This document shows positions 12,901 through 22,110 of a stretch of 64,000 bases of DNA, one piece after another. A program made the position numbers and the translations under genes. The notes under the pieces are model-generated. The model saw only the letters and a program-made list of their open reading frames with translations. It was not told where the DNA came from and did not search any database. Source of the stretch: Apostichopus japonicus (taxonomy: Eukaryota > Echinodermata > Holothuroidea > Aspidochirotida > Stichopodidae); contig NC_092567.1 in NCBI RefSeq assembly GCF_037975245.1, positions 787,501 through 851,500 on the forward strand. Direction: 5' to 3'. The first letter of the stretch is position 1. Each line of letters opens with the position of its first letter.

Positions 12901-15900
12901 TTCAAATATGGTCATCTTTGGTCAAAATTCTTAAACTTTTTTAATTACCACGTTCGAGGAAATTTTCCTCACTGGGACATTCAGTCATCTTGTGTGTTCC
13001 TTTAAAAATGTCTGAGAACAATTTGGAGAGTAAAGACCTCCAGGAAAGTACTTTTTGAAAACTTCTAGCAATTATAGCATGCTATAATTTGGGGCCTACT
13101 GTATACTGACTACCTTTAATGTCCACTAATGAAGCAGTTCACAATTTACAACCTACAGCAGGGGTGGGCAACCATTTTGAATAAATGGGCCAGATATAAG
13201 GAGTGAAAAATTGACTGGGCTGCACCTAACCAACGACCTGCTGTTAATTTCAAATCTTTGATTCTGAGGACTTTCAAGCAATAGGTGTGTGTACTTAATC
13301 TGTATTCACAAAAACATAATGTCAATACAGTACAGTTGATAATTAATGGTGATAATAGGCCTACCTGACAGCATCATTAGTGCTGATAAATTCTTAGCAG
13401 CTAGCTCGATTTTTGTGATGATTTAAACTAGATTGATTTTTTTCTTCTTTTTCTTGAGACATCTCACAGGCCGCAAAAAAATCAATGGCGGGCCACATGT
13501 GGCCCGCAGGCCGTAGGTTGCCCACCCCAGACCTACATTGCCTACATGTGTTTTTATAACTTAGTCTACTTTAAAAAGATAGATTACTGTGAAATAATTG
13601 TTTAACTTTGTTTTCCTAGAGGTGTGTACAGTATGTACATGTATGTATCGTAGATCTATTTATGTGCATATTCTCAACTGATAACATGCACAGTACAGTA
13701 CAGACCTGTACAGTATAAAGCGCATTTGAATTTTTCTACCAGGATTATGAATTGATGACTCAGTAATCGTTTCATATTTCACTAAACCTGACAGTACGAT
13801 GAAACCTGATGAATACTAACAAGTACTCACAAATGAGGCAACAATATTTCAAGAACATTGTAAATTACAAGATTATCTGTAATTGATATCGTACTGTCCA
13901 CTTCATACAGCAGTCAAGTTCTGTGTACATACAAGGACCATCACTTCCTATAGTTTATGTATATTCAATTATTCTGTGTTTCTTTGTACGCATATATACT
14001 ATCTTATCTTTGATCTTTATCTCACTGAATCAAAAATGGTTTCACACATTGTACATGTTGTGACTAGTGGATCCCTAACGTTACAGAAGCAACCTAGCTA
14101 GTATAGGCCTAGCACTACAGGATCCCTAATGATACAGAAGCCACCTAGCTAGTATAGGCCTAGCACAAAGGATCCCTAATGTTATAGTTCAGCCACCTAG
14201 CTAGTATCTGGCCTAGCACACAGGATCCCTAATGTTACAGAAGCCACCTACAGTAGCTACAGTAGTATAGGCCTAGCACTACAGGATCCCTAATGATACA
14301 GAAGCCACCTACAGTAGCTACAGTAGTATAGGCCTAGCACTACAGGATCCCTAATGATACAGAAGCCACCTAGCCACTATAGGCCTAGCACTACAGGATC
14401 CCTAATGATACAAAGCCACCTACTGTAGCTAGTATAGGCCTAGCACACAGGATCCCTAATGTTACAGAAGCCACCTACAGTAGCTACAGTGGTATAGGCC
14501 TAGCACTACAGGATCCCTAATGTTACAGAAGCCACCTACTGTACAGTAGCTAGTATAGGCCTAGCACTACAGGATCCCTAACATTACAGAAGCCACCTAC
14601 AGTAGCTACAGGTAGTATAGGCCTAGCACTACAGGATCCCTAATGTTACAGAAGCCACCTACAGTAGCTACAGTGGTATAGGCCTAGCACTACAGGATCC
14701 CTAATGTTACAGTTCTAGCCACCTACTGTACTGTACAGTAGCTAGTATAGGCCTAGCACTACAGGATCCCTAACGTTACAGAAGCCACCTACAGTAGCTA
14801 GTATATAGGCCTAGCACTACAGGATCCCTAACGTTACAGAAGCCACCAACTGTAGTATAGGCCTTGCACTACAGGATCCCTAATGATACAAAGCCACCTA
14901 GCCAGTATAGGCCTTGCACTACATGATCCCTAATGAAACAGGAAGCCACCTAGCTAGTATACAGTAGGCCTAGCACTACAGGATCCCTAATGTTACAGAA
15001 GCCACCTACAGTAGCTACAGTGGTATAGGCCTAGCACTACAGGATCCCTAATGTTACAGAAGCCACCTACTGTAAAGTAGCTAGTATAGGCCTAGCACTA
15101 CAGGATCCCTAACGTTACAGAAGCCACCAACTGTAGTATAGGCCTAGCACTACAGGATCCCTAATGATACAAAGCCACCTAGCCAGTATAGGCCTTGCAC
15201 TACATGATCCCTAATGAAACAGGAAGCCACCTAGCTAGTATAGGCCTAGCACTACAGGATCCCTAATGTTACAGAAGCCACCTAGCTAGTATCTGGCCTA
15301 GCACACAGGATCCCTAATGTTACAGAGTCCAAGCTACTTGCTTATGTAGCGATTCTTTCCTGTGGTTGCGCTGGCCGCTACGCCTTTGGACAAGCGCTGT
15401 TATGTATACACACATGAATAATCAAACCCAGCAAGGTGAATAATGTAACACTTGAAAAACCAATGACAGTGTACTGTAGGTATGTACAATCACTTTGACG
15501 TAAATGGTACTTCAATTTTTAGGGTTATCTGCTTTAAAACTACAAGTTTAATGGTCCAAAATTCACATACAGTGTGGTGACAATTCGTAATACAATTATG
15601 TTGTTAAAAATTTAAAAATTAAAGCAAATTATGCGCTTATTAAACATTAAGGTGTCAGTAACTGTGTTTAAATCAAAGTAGTTCACATACAGATATCTTG
15701 TGCTCACCTAAGAATGGTTAGTTCCAATGCAGAAATGTAAACAAAGTCGTGGTACAAAAAGTTTCATTCTTGCTGTATGTTTTGTATACCTATAATGTAC
15801 GCAATGTTCACGTATCATTATGTTAATATGTATACCAGGGCAGAGATCTATACAGCTCTGTACAAGGGATGTAACAACTCCCTAATAATACACTAATAAA

Positions 15901-18900
15901 CTTAAGCCATCTGAATATTCATGTCGTATCTATTTTAGTAGAACTCTGGTTGGTTTTCAAAATTACTACCAGATCTTTTGTAGAAATATATAGGTTTAAG
16001 ATAAGACGTGTGTGACTAATGAGAACTTCTGTCCAGAGTCTGTGAAGCGTATTTAGAAAGGGGAGGAAAATATAACAGAAATAGCAATTTCCTATTTTTA
16101 TGTCGGGAGACTCATTCGCGTCGCTGAGCAGACTCAGCAGAGACTACAAACTCACTCGTTTTGAAGATTTACGTGATAATATTTACCAGTCTTCAAACTA
16201 TATTTGCACTTTCCCATCTACCCGACGTGCGTAACTGGAGACGTTTTAGCATTGCGCCCTCTACATCCCACTTTTGGGAACGCACTTTAATAATTATCAT
16301 AATAAATAACACTTATATAGCGCTTAATACAGCATTTCAAAGCGCTTTACAAAGTAGGAAAGAGACAAAGGAAACCAAGGGAAAAAAAAAAGAAACTAGG
16401 AATCAAACTGAAATGTTTTAAGTTGTCTCTTGAAAATACAAAGGGAGGGAGAGTCACAAACGTGAAATGGGAGTTTGTTCCAAAGAGAAGGCGCAGCGAC
16501 AGAAAATGCACGATCCCCAGAACGAGTTCGGGTACATGGACCAGGAGTTAATTGCAAATGCGCATGATTGGAAGAGCGAAGCGTAGCTGTAGTTGACCGA
16601 CACAAAGGAGTAAGAAGGTTAGTGATACAGTATATTGAGGGGCAAGCCTGTTGATCGCTTTGTAGGTGAGAAGTAGGATCTTAAACTGGATGCGCTGAGA
16701 AATGGGAAGCCAATGCACTGAACGGAGTACAGTACAGGAGTGATGTGATCAAACTGTTTAGTGAGTGAGACTAGGCGCGCACTTTCTCATGTTACCCCCT
16801 AATCAGTGAAGAGCACAGGTTTTGCAAACACGTTCACAAATGTGAAGACAAACAGTGAATATAGTACCACTGTCGCAGCTAAAAGATACGTGGTTTGCAG
16901 CTCATATGTAATGCTGAACATGAATATTCATGACGTGGTAAAATACCAACAATAACAACGTCATCAACAGCCTCACCTTCACATTGACTCGGTTGCACAC
17001 TGCTTTGGTTATCACGATCCAGGACGGTAACTCCAAAACTTCCATCAAGACTTCTTCATCGAGTTCCAGATTTGTGAGGGTGCCCTCACCTTTCAGTGTG
17101 CTAAGACCAATTTTATCTTGAGACAAATTCTTAGTGAATCTAGAAATACAATCAAAAGAAATACAGTACAATCAATACAATTAAAGAGTGTTCCTTATTA
17201 TAGGTACAGGTAGTTAGAACTGTTGAATCTCACCACACTGGAGCTTAGGAGATTACGTGGGGACTTGATTCAGGTTTACAAGATTGTGTATGGTTTTGAA
17301 AATTTATCCTTTACCGACTTTTTGATGTTTTCTAATACTAGTTGTACCAGAGGTCATTGTCTTAAACTCCAAAAGTCACAAAGTAGGATTAATATTCGGC
17401 ATAACTTTTTTTCTAATAGGGTTGTGAATGAGTGGAACGGTTTGCCTAAGAGAGTTGTACTTGCAAGTAGTGTCAATGGGTTTAAGAATGCTTTGGACAA
17501 GCACTTTAAGCATTGTAATCGGGTCTGAGTGTTTGTGTCTTCAGTTTTTTTTCCTCTCCTATAGGGTCCTTGATGGGGACTTGAGTGTCCCTCCCGATCC
17601 TTTTTTTCTACTAAACTAAACTAAATTAAGTCATCCTTTCTTACTGGCTTCATAAATTACAATGTAATATAATTTACCACACTGTTCAAAGTGCTTGCTA
17701 CAGTACTGTACCAGCTGAACTAAGTCTACAATACATATTTATATTGTAACACAGAAATCTTTACATAGTGAGCTATTGATGGGAATTGAGCAACAGTTGT
17801 TATATGCAATGGTTTGATGGCAAACTGCTGCATAGTGGATGTCAAGTAAGATGTACAGTAGGACACACTGCTACTGTGTCGGTGTGCTTACAAGGCTTAC
17901 TGTACAATACAGCATGATCACACGATGAGATAAAATTATGAAGACTTCTGATCCTGGTACCAATCCTGCTAACCACTGTGCAATTACCGGTTCTTTTCTC
18001 TCCAACTACATAGACATACTGTACATTGATATTGTGAAGGGGCAACTACTGTACCAATTTATTATGCGGAGGGTAGGGGATAAGAGGGGTCTCCTTTGTT
18101 AAATAAAAACAGACAGTGCTAATGTAGATCTAGAAGCAAAAACTGGTGCTATATTTTGCAAGTTTAAATCAAGGAAATTTCAACTGTTTGGGTTGTAGCA
18201 TGGTGACTTCGAAGTTCGGACACTTAAGACTTAAAACACCCCAAAACTATATCTTCTGTTATAAATCACCAGAAAATATACTTCATATGGTGGGAGAATT
18301 GTGTTATATAGTACGATACACGGCCAAACTTTCTTTCCTGCAAACTGTTTTCACGTTGTTTTCCAAGAAGATTCCTCGTGATTGTGGAACTGGTATTTCT
18401 TTGCTAGAGTATTGCGAAGTTCGGACACGCAACCCACAGTGTGGCGCTGGTGATAAAATTGGTGGCGCAGTTGCTCTTTCAGTAACTATAACAGACTTCA
18501 TAGATCTTTGTCATTTTATTGACAAATATGTAAGTAATTTCTTGCACACGGGTCATTTTGGAGAGAAAATAACTGTAACTTCGTACTTTTTGGTGAAATT
18601 TGGCTCTTCCTATAGGTTTTCATGGTGAAATCGTGTATTTCTTAGGGTGTCCGAACTTCGCAGTATGCCGAACTTCGCAATACTGACTACACTGTACTGT
18701 ACAAAAGGAAGTTTTTGGAAAGTATATATTCTCTGTCTGGAAACCCCATTGGAATTTTCCTGAGGTCTGAAAGACCCCCCCCCTCCCTTACCTCCTCCAG
18801 AAGTATATATATACAGTATATGTGGTTGCATCCCGGAATATTGCAAATTAAAAGTCTGCATTTGTTGGAATTGACAAAACATGTGATAGTTGACTTTGGA

Positions 18901-20171
18901 TGATACAAAATGACTTAGTCTCCGAAAGTTCTAATTATTAATGCACTGTGCCATTGTTCACGTTATAATATGTTTCCGCATATTTCTGGAACCTACATAT
19001 CAATGGGATCTAACATTGAGACTACCATAAGGGCCCAGATAAACCAGAACATGCTGTGTCCAATGCAATATGTAACCATGTAGATAGATACTGTAAATGT
19101 AAAACTGTGGTACTGACGGAAGAATATAATATTCACAGTGCATATATAGCCGTCAGACGGTTCCTGATTCCAGTTTACTATTTAGCCCTCACTCCATCTG
19201 ACATGCGCAGTTATCAATCTTGCGGACTTGTGATTTTTCTGCGGTGCCAACGGTTTAGATGGACACTTTAATCCACACATTTTCCTGCATCAGTCATCTT
19301 TATTCGTCTTTATCAGTCGTCTCAAATATTTCAGAAAACGAGTCAAAACTATCACCTGCAGCTAGAGGCATGCTTAAAAATGGATCATAATCGCATCACA
19401 ACTTCACTCATTCAAAGACAACATTCAAAATGGCTGCTAATCGCAAGATTGATAACTGCGCATGTCAGACGGATGTGACGGCTAAATAGTAAACTGGAAT
19501 CCGAACCGTCTTAAGGCTATATATCCACTGCCTATAATATATCAATGTGTCTCAGGTGTAACACTACTGACAACCTGTGAAAACTTTCAGTTTAACTGCA
19601 ACTATTTCAAGTAAACAGTAACATGCATGATAGGAATCAGAACATGGCAAATTTGTCTAGACCTTGTTAGGCAAACATTAAGTTACTGAGGGGATTCAAT
19701 AACAACCAATGGAAAGCATGATGAGCAAATTCAATGACTAGGCCAAGCTGGTGACTAATACTAATAAATAAAAATATTAGCAACTTACTAGGACTAGGAT
19801 TTAGCAAGGACTAGGCCAAGGCCTACTTCAACAAGGGGTAGGCTACTCACTGCAGGCTAAACCTAGGTTACCCAGTTTCTACTAGCCTAGGCTATGTCTA
19901 GCTGCAACTCTAAGGTTGGGCATCGTTTTAGTTAAGGGTTAGGAATAGTACTAGGCTAGTACTGCCCTAAATTAACGTTAGGGCCTTAATAAACGACAAC
20001 CTACTGTAGGCCTAGCCTAGCGACTCTTATTCTTAATAAGTTAGTACTAACATTATTCTACTGTTAGTTACCGTCTGTGCAATGATAATTCACGGGTTGG
20101 TACTTGCACCTTACGTTAGTAACTTACTTGGAAATATGCTTTATGATTTGATTTTTGATGATTGAAGCCAT
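867..20171 (-). CDS. BLTP3: BLTP3 (UHRF1BP1/UHRF1BP1L-type) lipid transfer protein, 5' part of gene, four exons
   Basis: Bridge-like lipid transfer proteins of this family are long chorein-N (VPS13-like) grooves that move lipids between membranes at organelle contacts. Four minus-strand exons join in phase: 20128-20171, 16977-17139, 1792-1830 and 867-949. Together they give 109 codons plus two bases. The product starts MASIIKNQIIKHIS, then K-FTKNLSQDKIGLSTLKGEG, LELDEEVL, and after exon 3 IPWTKLKTHPMCI and YLDEVVVEMRTC. This is the diagnostic chorein N-terminus of the vertebrate BLTP3 proteins, matched from memory of the family. The start ATG is at 20169-20171 and all donors are GT. The gene is partial: the remaining exons, normally encoding well over a thousand residues, lie left of base 1. 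Intron 2 (1831-16976) is unusually long. The window does not show whether there is one invertebrate orthologue or two. Confidence 0.9.
1020..1345. repeat. ACATA/TACTGTA-rich microsatellite in intron 3
   Basis: Imperfect runs of ACATATAAC and CATACTGTACATATAAC fill most of the region between BLTP3 exons 4 and 3. Open frames here are repeat translations (Tyr/Met/Cys-rich) and not genes. Confidence 0.85.
1792..1830 (-). CDS. BLTP3: BLTP3 coding exon 3 (13 codons)
   Basis: A 39-bp exon reads IPWTKLKTHPMCI between a TTTCTTTCAG acceptor and a GTAAGT donor. The I-P-W-T-K-L-K-T-H-P run is nearly invariant in the family and follows directly on the CNRVNVK end of exon 2. Both ends are phase 0. It was found by searching for the expected next motif. 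Confidence 0.9.
1831..3590. other. BLTP3 intron 2, segment without genes
   Basis: AT-rich intron with a G-run at about 2068-2090 and many ACAGTA/TACTGTA words. No coding or transposon signature was recognised. Confidence 0.6.
3595..3672 (+). repeat. 3' end of a LINE/SINE-type retroelement
   Basis: The motif GCAAAGCGCTCTTGAAC, then GAGTGCTATATAAATTTGG, ends in a short (AAT)n tail. This arrangement of AAGCGCT, TATATAA and a simple-repeat tail is typical of 3' ends of invertebrate non-LTR elements and the SINEs that borrow them. A related sequence is on the other strand near 16288-16355. Confidence 0.55.
3835..3960 (+). ncRNA. Hammerhead-ribozyme-like repeat (degenerate)
   Basis: Around 3867-3901 the order CCT, TTGAAGA, A, GATC-stem, CATC, GAAAC, ATC, AGG is seen. 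It resembles a minimal hammerhead with helix II near GATCCTGCTAGCATC and a tiny helix III. The core C of CUGANGA is T and the cleavage triplet is ATC, so activity is doubtful. An inverse-oriented relative is at 9945-10060. Such motifs are known from terminal repeats of Penelope-like elements; this assignment is inference. Confidence 0.4.
3961..5700. other. BLTP3 intron 2, segment without genes
   Basis: AT-rich sequence. A 30-40 bp motif with CATGTACAATAGAACCACTAGTA recurs at about 4670-4695 and 4720-4745, and a short CA run is at 5035-5050. Nothing coding is supported. Confidence 0.55.
5709..5905 (-). other. Coding-like open frame of unknown origin inside BLTP3 intron 2
   Basis: After a TTCTGTTTTAG acceptor-like site (near 5905) the minus strand is open. 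It reads VIRGTTTLIPIKPFKTGP, then QNPKTLHAYQAGYDNSTK, then PLPLPKTLAKHFRKIKRY, and ends KNPSKKQMF before TAG. The stretch looks GC-richer than its surroundings and the tail is strongly basic, unlike the random frames around it. No family was recognised. It may be an exonised transposon piece, a retropseudogene or an alternative last exon. Confidence 0.3.
5928..8320. other. BLTP3 intron 2, segment without genes
   Basis: AT-rich intron with a G-run at 6740-6760 and scattered TACTGTA/ACAGTA words. The short open frames are unremarkable in composition. Confidence 0.55.
8322..8600. repeat. Two-copy tandem repeat (~154-bp unit)
   Basis: CACTGATCAGCAGTGT followed by GTGATGGTATGCTTTCTAC and ACTAAATGTAACACTGAACAG occurs twice in succession, with small indels. 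It is a local tandem duplication inside the intron with no coding content. Confidence 0.8.
8601..9944. other. BLTP3 intron 2, segment without genes
   Basis: AT-rich. Around 9285-9305 TATTTATACTGGTTTAAAATAAA resembles the sequence at 127-155 and may be a retroelement 3' end. No gene is seen. Confidence 0.5.
9945..10065 (-). ncRNA. Hammerhead-ribozyme-like repeat, second copy
   Basis: On the minus strand GCCT precedes TTGAAGA, then A, GATCC-TGCTA-GGATC (perfect 5-bp helix II), GAA, ACGTC and AGGC. Helix I is GCCT/AGGC, the cleavage triplet would be GTC, and helix III is only the self-complementary ACGT, as in hammerheads thought to work as dimers. The core C3 is T. The flank GTTACTGTTACTTGTCATT matches the copy at 3835-3960, so this is a dispersed family. 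Confidence 0.45.
10066..11325. other. BLTP3 intron 2, segment without genes
   Basis: AT-rich intron. No feature beyond frequent ACAGTA words. Confidence 0.5.
11327..11629 (-). other. 100-codon ATG open frame, unassigned
   Basis: The minus strand is open from ATG at 11629 to TAG, including VNIVGGSEYHSSVNSSG, KFTPWRDERLIYNIRGSD and a hydrophobic C-terminal part. No family was recognised, no splice-linked partner is seen, and it sits in a large intron on the gene's own strand. It may be transposon-derived or chance. Confidence 0.2.
12634..12679. repeat. 19-bp stem hairpin
   Basis: GTTTAACCAGGGAGCTGCT (12634-12652) is followed by an 8-base spacer and its reverse complement with one mismatch (12661-12679). 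Confidence 0.85.
12865..13120. repeat. Dispersed ~250-bp repeat, copy 2
   Basis: Second copy of the repeat at 230-481, with shared landmarks such as AAATATGCTAGATATTCAAA and ATTATAGCATGCTATAATTTG. The small differences suggest an old multicopy element. No terminal inverted repeat or poly(A) tail was recognised. Confidence 0.7.
13151..13538. mobile_element. hAT-type non-autonomous DNA transposon (MITE)
   Basis: Terminal inverted repeats start CAGGGGTGGGCAACC at 13159 and end GGTTGCCCACCCCAG at 13530. They are flanked by the near-perfect 8-bp duplication ACCTACAG (13151-13158) and ACCTACAT (13531-13538). CAGGG ends with an 8-bp target duplication are the hAT signature. The 372-bp body has GGCCCGCAGGCCG-type internal sequence and no transposase. 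Confidence 0.85.
14062..15324. repeat. ~60-bp minisatellite, about 23 units
   Basis: Each unit carries GGATCCCTAATGTTACAGAA, GCCACCTA, a variable TAGCTA/ACTGTACAGTA part and TATAGGCCTAGCACTACA. Unit length varies from about 50 to 70 bp because the ACAGTAGCTACAGT segment expands and contracts. Some blocks, such as 14821-14955 and 15105-15230, are nearly identical multi-unit copies, which suggests higher-order duplication. It sits in BLTP3 intron 2. Confidence 0.95.
15325..16284. other. BLTP3 intron 2, segment without genes
   Basis: AT-rich unique-looking sequence with no repeat or coding signature recognised. Confidence 0.5.
16285..16794 (-). mobile_element. LINE fragment: reverse-transcriptase C-terminus and 3' tail
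   Basis: The minus strand from about 16790 reads VSLTKQFDHITPVL, then after a one-base frame change SVHWLPISQRIQFKILLLTY and KAINRLAPQY. After another shift it reads the frame at 16605-16396 with SGDRAFSVAAPSLWNKLPFH and SLCIFKRQLKTF. The HWLPI..RI.FK..LLTYKA and RAFSVAAP.LWN.LP pattern is the conserved C-terminus of CR1/L2-like RT proteins. AAAGCGC/TATATAAG sequence and an AT-rich tail follow at 16355-16288. The element is 5'-truncated and inactive. Confidence 0.85.
16977..17139 (-). CDS. BLTP3: BLTP3 coding exon 2 (chorein N core)
   Basis: 163 bp between a TTTCTAG acceptor and a GTGAGG donor. One base completes the Lys codon of exon 1, then 54 codons follow: FTKNLSQDKIGLSTLKGEG, an LTNLELDEEVLMEVLELPSW stretch, and IVITKAVCNRVNVK. 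This is the most diagnostic part of the N-terminal chorein domain. It ends in phase 0, matching exon 3 even though that lies 15 kb away. Nothing is broken here. Confidence 0.93.
17215..17630 (+). mobile_element. LINE fragment (CR1/L2 type) with (CTAAA)n tail
   Basis: The frame at 17223-17528 reads LELRRLRGDLIQVYKIVYGF, then TRGHCLKLQKSQSRINIRHN and FFSNRVVNEWNGLPKRVVLA, ending SVNGFKNALDKHF. This is the standard C-terminus of CR1/L2-clade RT polyproteins. A C/T-rich 3'UTR containing CCTTGATGGGGACTTGAG and a short ACTAAACTAAACTAAA tail follow. It is 5'-truncated and lies in BLTP3 intron 1, opposite to the gene. Confidence 0.9.
17631..18205. other. BLTP3 intron 1, segment without genes
   Basis: AT-rich intron with no recognised feature. 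Confidence 0.5.
18205..18680. mobile_element. Inverted-repeat element with repeated CGAAGTTCGGACAC motif
   Basis: CGAAGTTCGGACAC is at 18210-18223 and 18415-18428, and its exact reverse complement is at 18647-18660; a shorter copy GCCGAACTTCGC is at 18667-18678. The arrangement suggests a MITE-like or foldback element. No clear target duplication was found. A 160-codon open frame across it (18146-18628) has no recognisable domain and a non-ATG start, so it is not called as a gene. Confidence 0.5.
18681..19135. other. BLTP3 intron 1, segment without genes
   Basis: Intron with a C-run near 18774-18785. No gene recognised. Confidence 0.5.
19136..19530. mobile_element. Foldback MITE with ~90-bp terminal inverted repeats
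   Basis: The left arm begins CAGTGCATATATAGCCGTC and contains GATTCCAGTTTACTATTTAG and TGACATGCGCAGTTATCAAT. The right arm is its reverse complement and ends GGCTATATATCCACTG. The arms are about 90 bp each with few mismatches, leaving a spacer of roughly 200 bp. No protein is encoded. The superfamily is uncertain because a clean target duplication is not visible. Confidence 0.8.
19531..20127. other. BLTP3 intron 1, CTAG/GGCCTA-rich segment
   Basis: From about 19780 to 20030 CTAG, CTAGG and GGCCTA words are strikingly frequent. There is no repeat unit and no coding frame. It adjoins the exon 1 donor. Confidence 0.5.
20128..20171 (-). CDS. BLTP3: BLTP3 coding exon 1 with start codon
   Basis: Minus-strand ATG at 20169-20171 opens 14 codons (MASIIKNQIIKHIS) plus two bases AA, followed by a consensus GTAAGT donor (20122-20127). 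The split codon becomes Lys when joined to the A that begins exon 2. The match to the MAGIIKKQILKHLS-type start of vertebrate family members decides the start codon. The exon is too short for ORF-length filters. The 5'UTR and promoter should lie just above 20171. Confidence 0.9.
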
Positions 20172-20600
20172 CTTGTATTTTGTTGACGAATCAGATGTCC
20201 GATCCCGCGTTGGAGGTCTCACAGAGTCTCCTCAGCGGTGAATATACTTCCAAATGCCGCATCTACTCATACCTTGAAGTTGAATGTTGCTGACATTATG
20301 TTTCTCATCATAACGTTGCGAGTGTAACGTTGTTTATAGTTCCGCTGAAACGAACGTGTATCCTAACAGTATGAAGGACTAGGCTGTATGATAGGCTGTT
20401 TATAACGTTACGAACAGTAAGAGCCTATGATCCGCGAAAGATGTACGATACACATAGAAATGGACGATACACAAAATCGATCAGCGTTTGAAAGTACAGT
20501 ATAGTGTATAATCATTGTAAAGTACGTATGTTGCGAATTCATGCAATAGGTCGATTTCTTCAACGAAGTTCTTCATATGACAGACGTAAGTACCGAACTA
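20172..20600 (-). promoter_or_regulatory. Probable BLTP3 5'UTR/promoter region
   Basis: The sequence directly above the BLTP3 start codon on the minus strand is less AT-rich than the intron, contains several CpGs and lacks recognisable transposon debris. No clear TATA box or initiator can be assigned, so the call rests on position alone. Confidence 0.4.
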
Positions 20601-21455
20601 CTTTGTCAGCATCGAGTAAAGTTTGGGAAAGAAGCTACCTGCAAGCATTTGGCCAGCATGGATAGAGACATCGCGCTGTTGGAGGTTGAAAGCCTCAAAC
20701 ATCGCTAGCAACGACACTGGAAGGGAACGGTTGGGAAGGGACATGAATGGGGAGTGGAAGGGTGGGGCAGCTAGGGCTGGGGAAGGGGAAGGGGAAGGGA
20801 AAAGGTATGTTTACCAGGCGCGTATACAGTGAGGGGGGGGGGCGTATTTTGGGGTGTTACTAAAACGAATGACAATATGTTGTACACAATAAAAAATTGC
20901 GTTGACTAAAAAGAATGACAGTGAATGACAGCACAGACATTTGCTTCAACCGGATATCAAAGTTCAGACTTCGTGGGTACATTAAAGCGGCACGCAAACC
21001 GAGTGGACGCGAAGTGCGTGGCTTACAGATCTAGTAAAGTACGGACAAGACACAAACGCACCTTATAGTATGCGAAATTGTAAGTCTGATTTTAAACTGA
21101 AGTCAGTTTAACGTCATTTTTCCGAGATTAATTGTTAGAAACTAACAATACTATAATCTTGAAACGGCGCTAAAAAATTCAGGACGAGTCCTGACAATTA
21201 CTTCAGTTATCTTTCTATAAAAAACTACAGAGGTATATGTCAAAAGCATGGGCAGCGATCATTGGGGGGGGGGGGGGGGGACGGGGGGACATTTTATAAT
21301 TAAATATAACCACTATTTTAGGTGGGGGATATACTAATATCCCCCCAATATTTGGTTGCATAGTTTTTTTTTAGCATATTTTTGTATTTTTTTTATGATA
21401 TCGCTAGTAATTTCAAAATAGAAAATGCCTAGATGCAACTTACAAGGCCTGGGAA
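20601..21455. other. Intergenic sequence with low-complexity G/A tract
   Basis: A GGGAAG/GGGGAA-rich stretch is at 20700-20845 and a G-run at 21265-21290. Apparent frames are low complexity. No gene is supported. Confidence 0.5.
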
Positions 21456-22110
21456 GTGCCATTCAGGGGCGTAGCGAAGGGGTTTTTGTTGGGGGGGGGG
21501 GTGTGGAGAATTTGATTTGCCGACGGATCTGGAAGTGGTGACTGAAATGGGGGAGGGGTCTAAGGGGAGGGGGTGTCCCCTCCCCTTTGGCAAATTTTTA
21601 GTTTTGAAACGTCCTTAGATGCAATCTGGTGCATATTTTAAGTCAAATTTGATTTGCCGACAGATCTGGAAGTGGTGACTGAAATGGGGGAGGGGTCTAA
21701 GGGGAGGGGGTGTCCCCCTCCCCTTTGGAAATTTTTAGTTTTGAAACGTCCTTAGATGCAATCTGGTGCATATTTTAAGTCAAATTTGACTTGCCGACGG
21801 ATCTGGAAGTGGTGACTGAAATGGGGGAGGGGTCTAAGGGTAGGGGGTCTACCCCTCCCCTTTGGAAAATGTTAGTTTTGAAACGTCCTTAGATGCAATC
21901 TGGTGCATATTTTAAGTCAAATTTGGCACGGAAGAAGCTCCCGTTCTCCTTTTCTCTATTCAGCTTTCCTTCTTTCTTCCCCTTCCGCTCTCTTCACCTT
22001 TTCTCCTTTTGCCGACAGACCCAAAATTTGCCGACAGCGACCAAATTATTGGGGGGTGTGACACCCCCCCACACCCCCCCCCCCCCGCTCGCTACGCCCC
22101 TGGTGCCATT
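21456..22110. mobile_element. hAT-type element with internal ~137-bp tandem repeats
   Basis: CAGGGGCGTAGCG starts at 21464 and CGCTACGCCCCTG ends at 22102. The exact 8-bp duplication GTGCCATT flanks it (21456-21463 and 22103-22110). This is an hAT-type insertion of 639 bp. Inside, a unit containing TTTGCCGACGGATCTGGAAG, GGGGGAGGGGTCTAAGGG and ACGTCCTTAGATGCAATCTG is repeated three times plus a partial unit, with starts near 21511, 21648 and 21786. No transposase is present. Confidence 0.93.

Noticed and set aside
14062-15324. CRISPR-like array
   Set aside because: Units are contiguous without unique spacers and the window is clearly eukaryotic.
18146-18628. 160-codon plus-strand frame as a gene
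   Set aside because: Non-ATG start, no recognisable domain, overlaps an inverted-repeat element.
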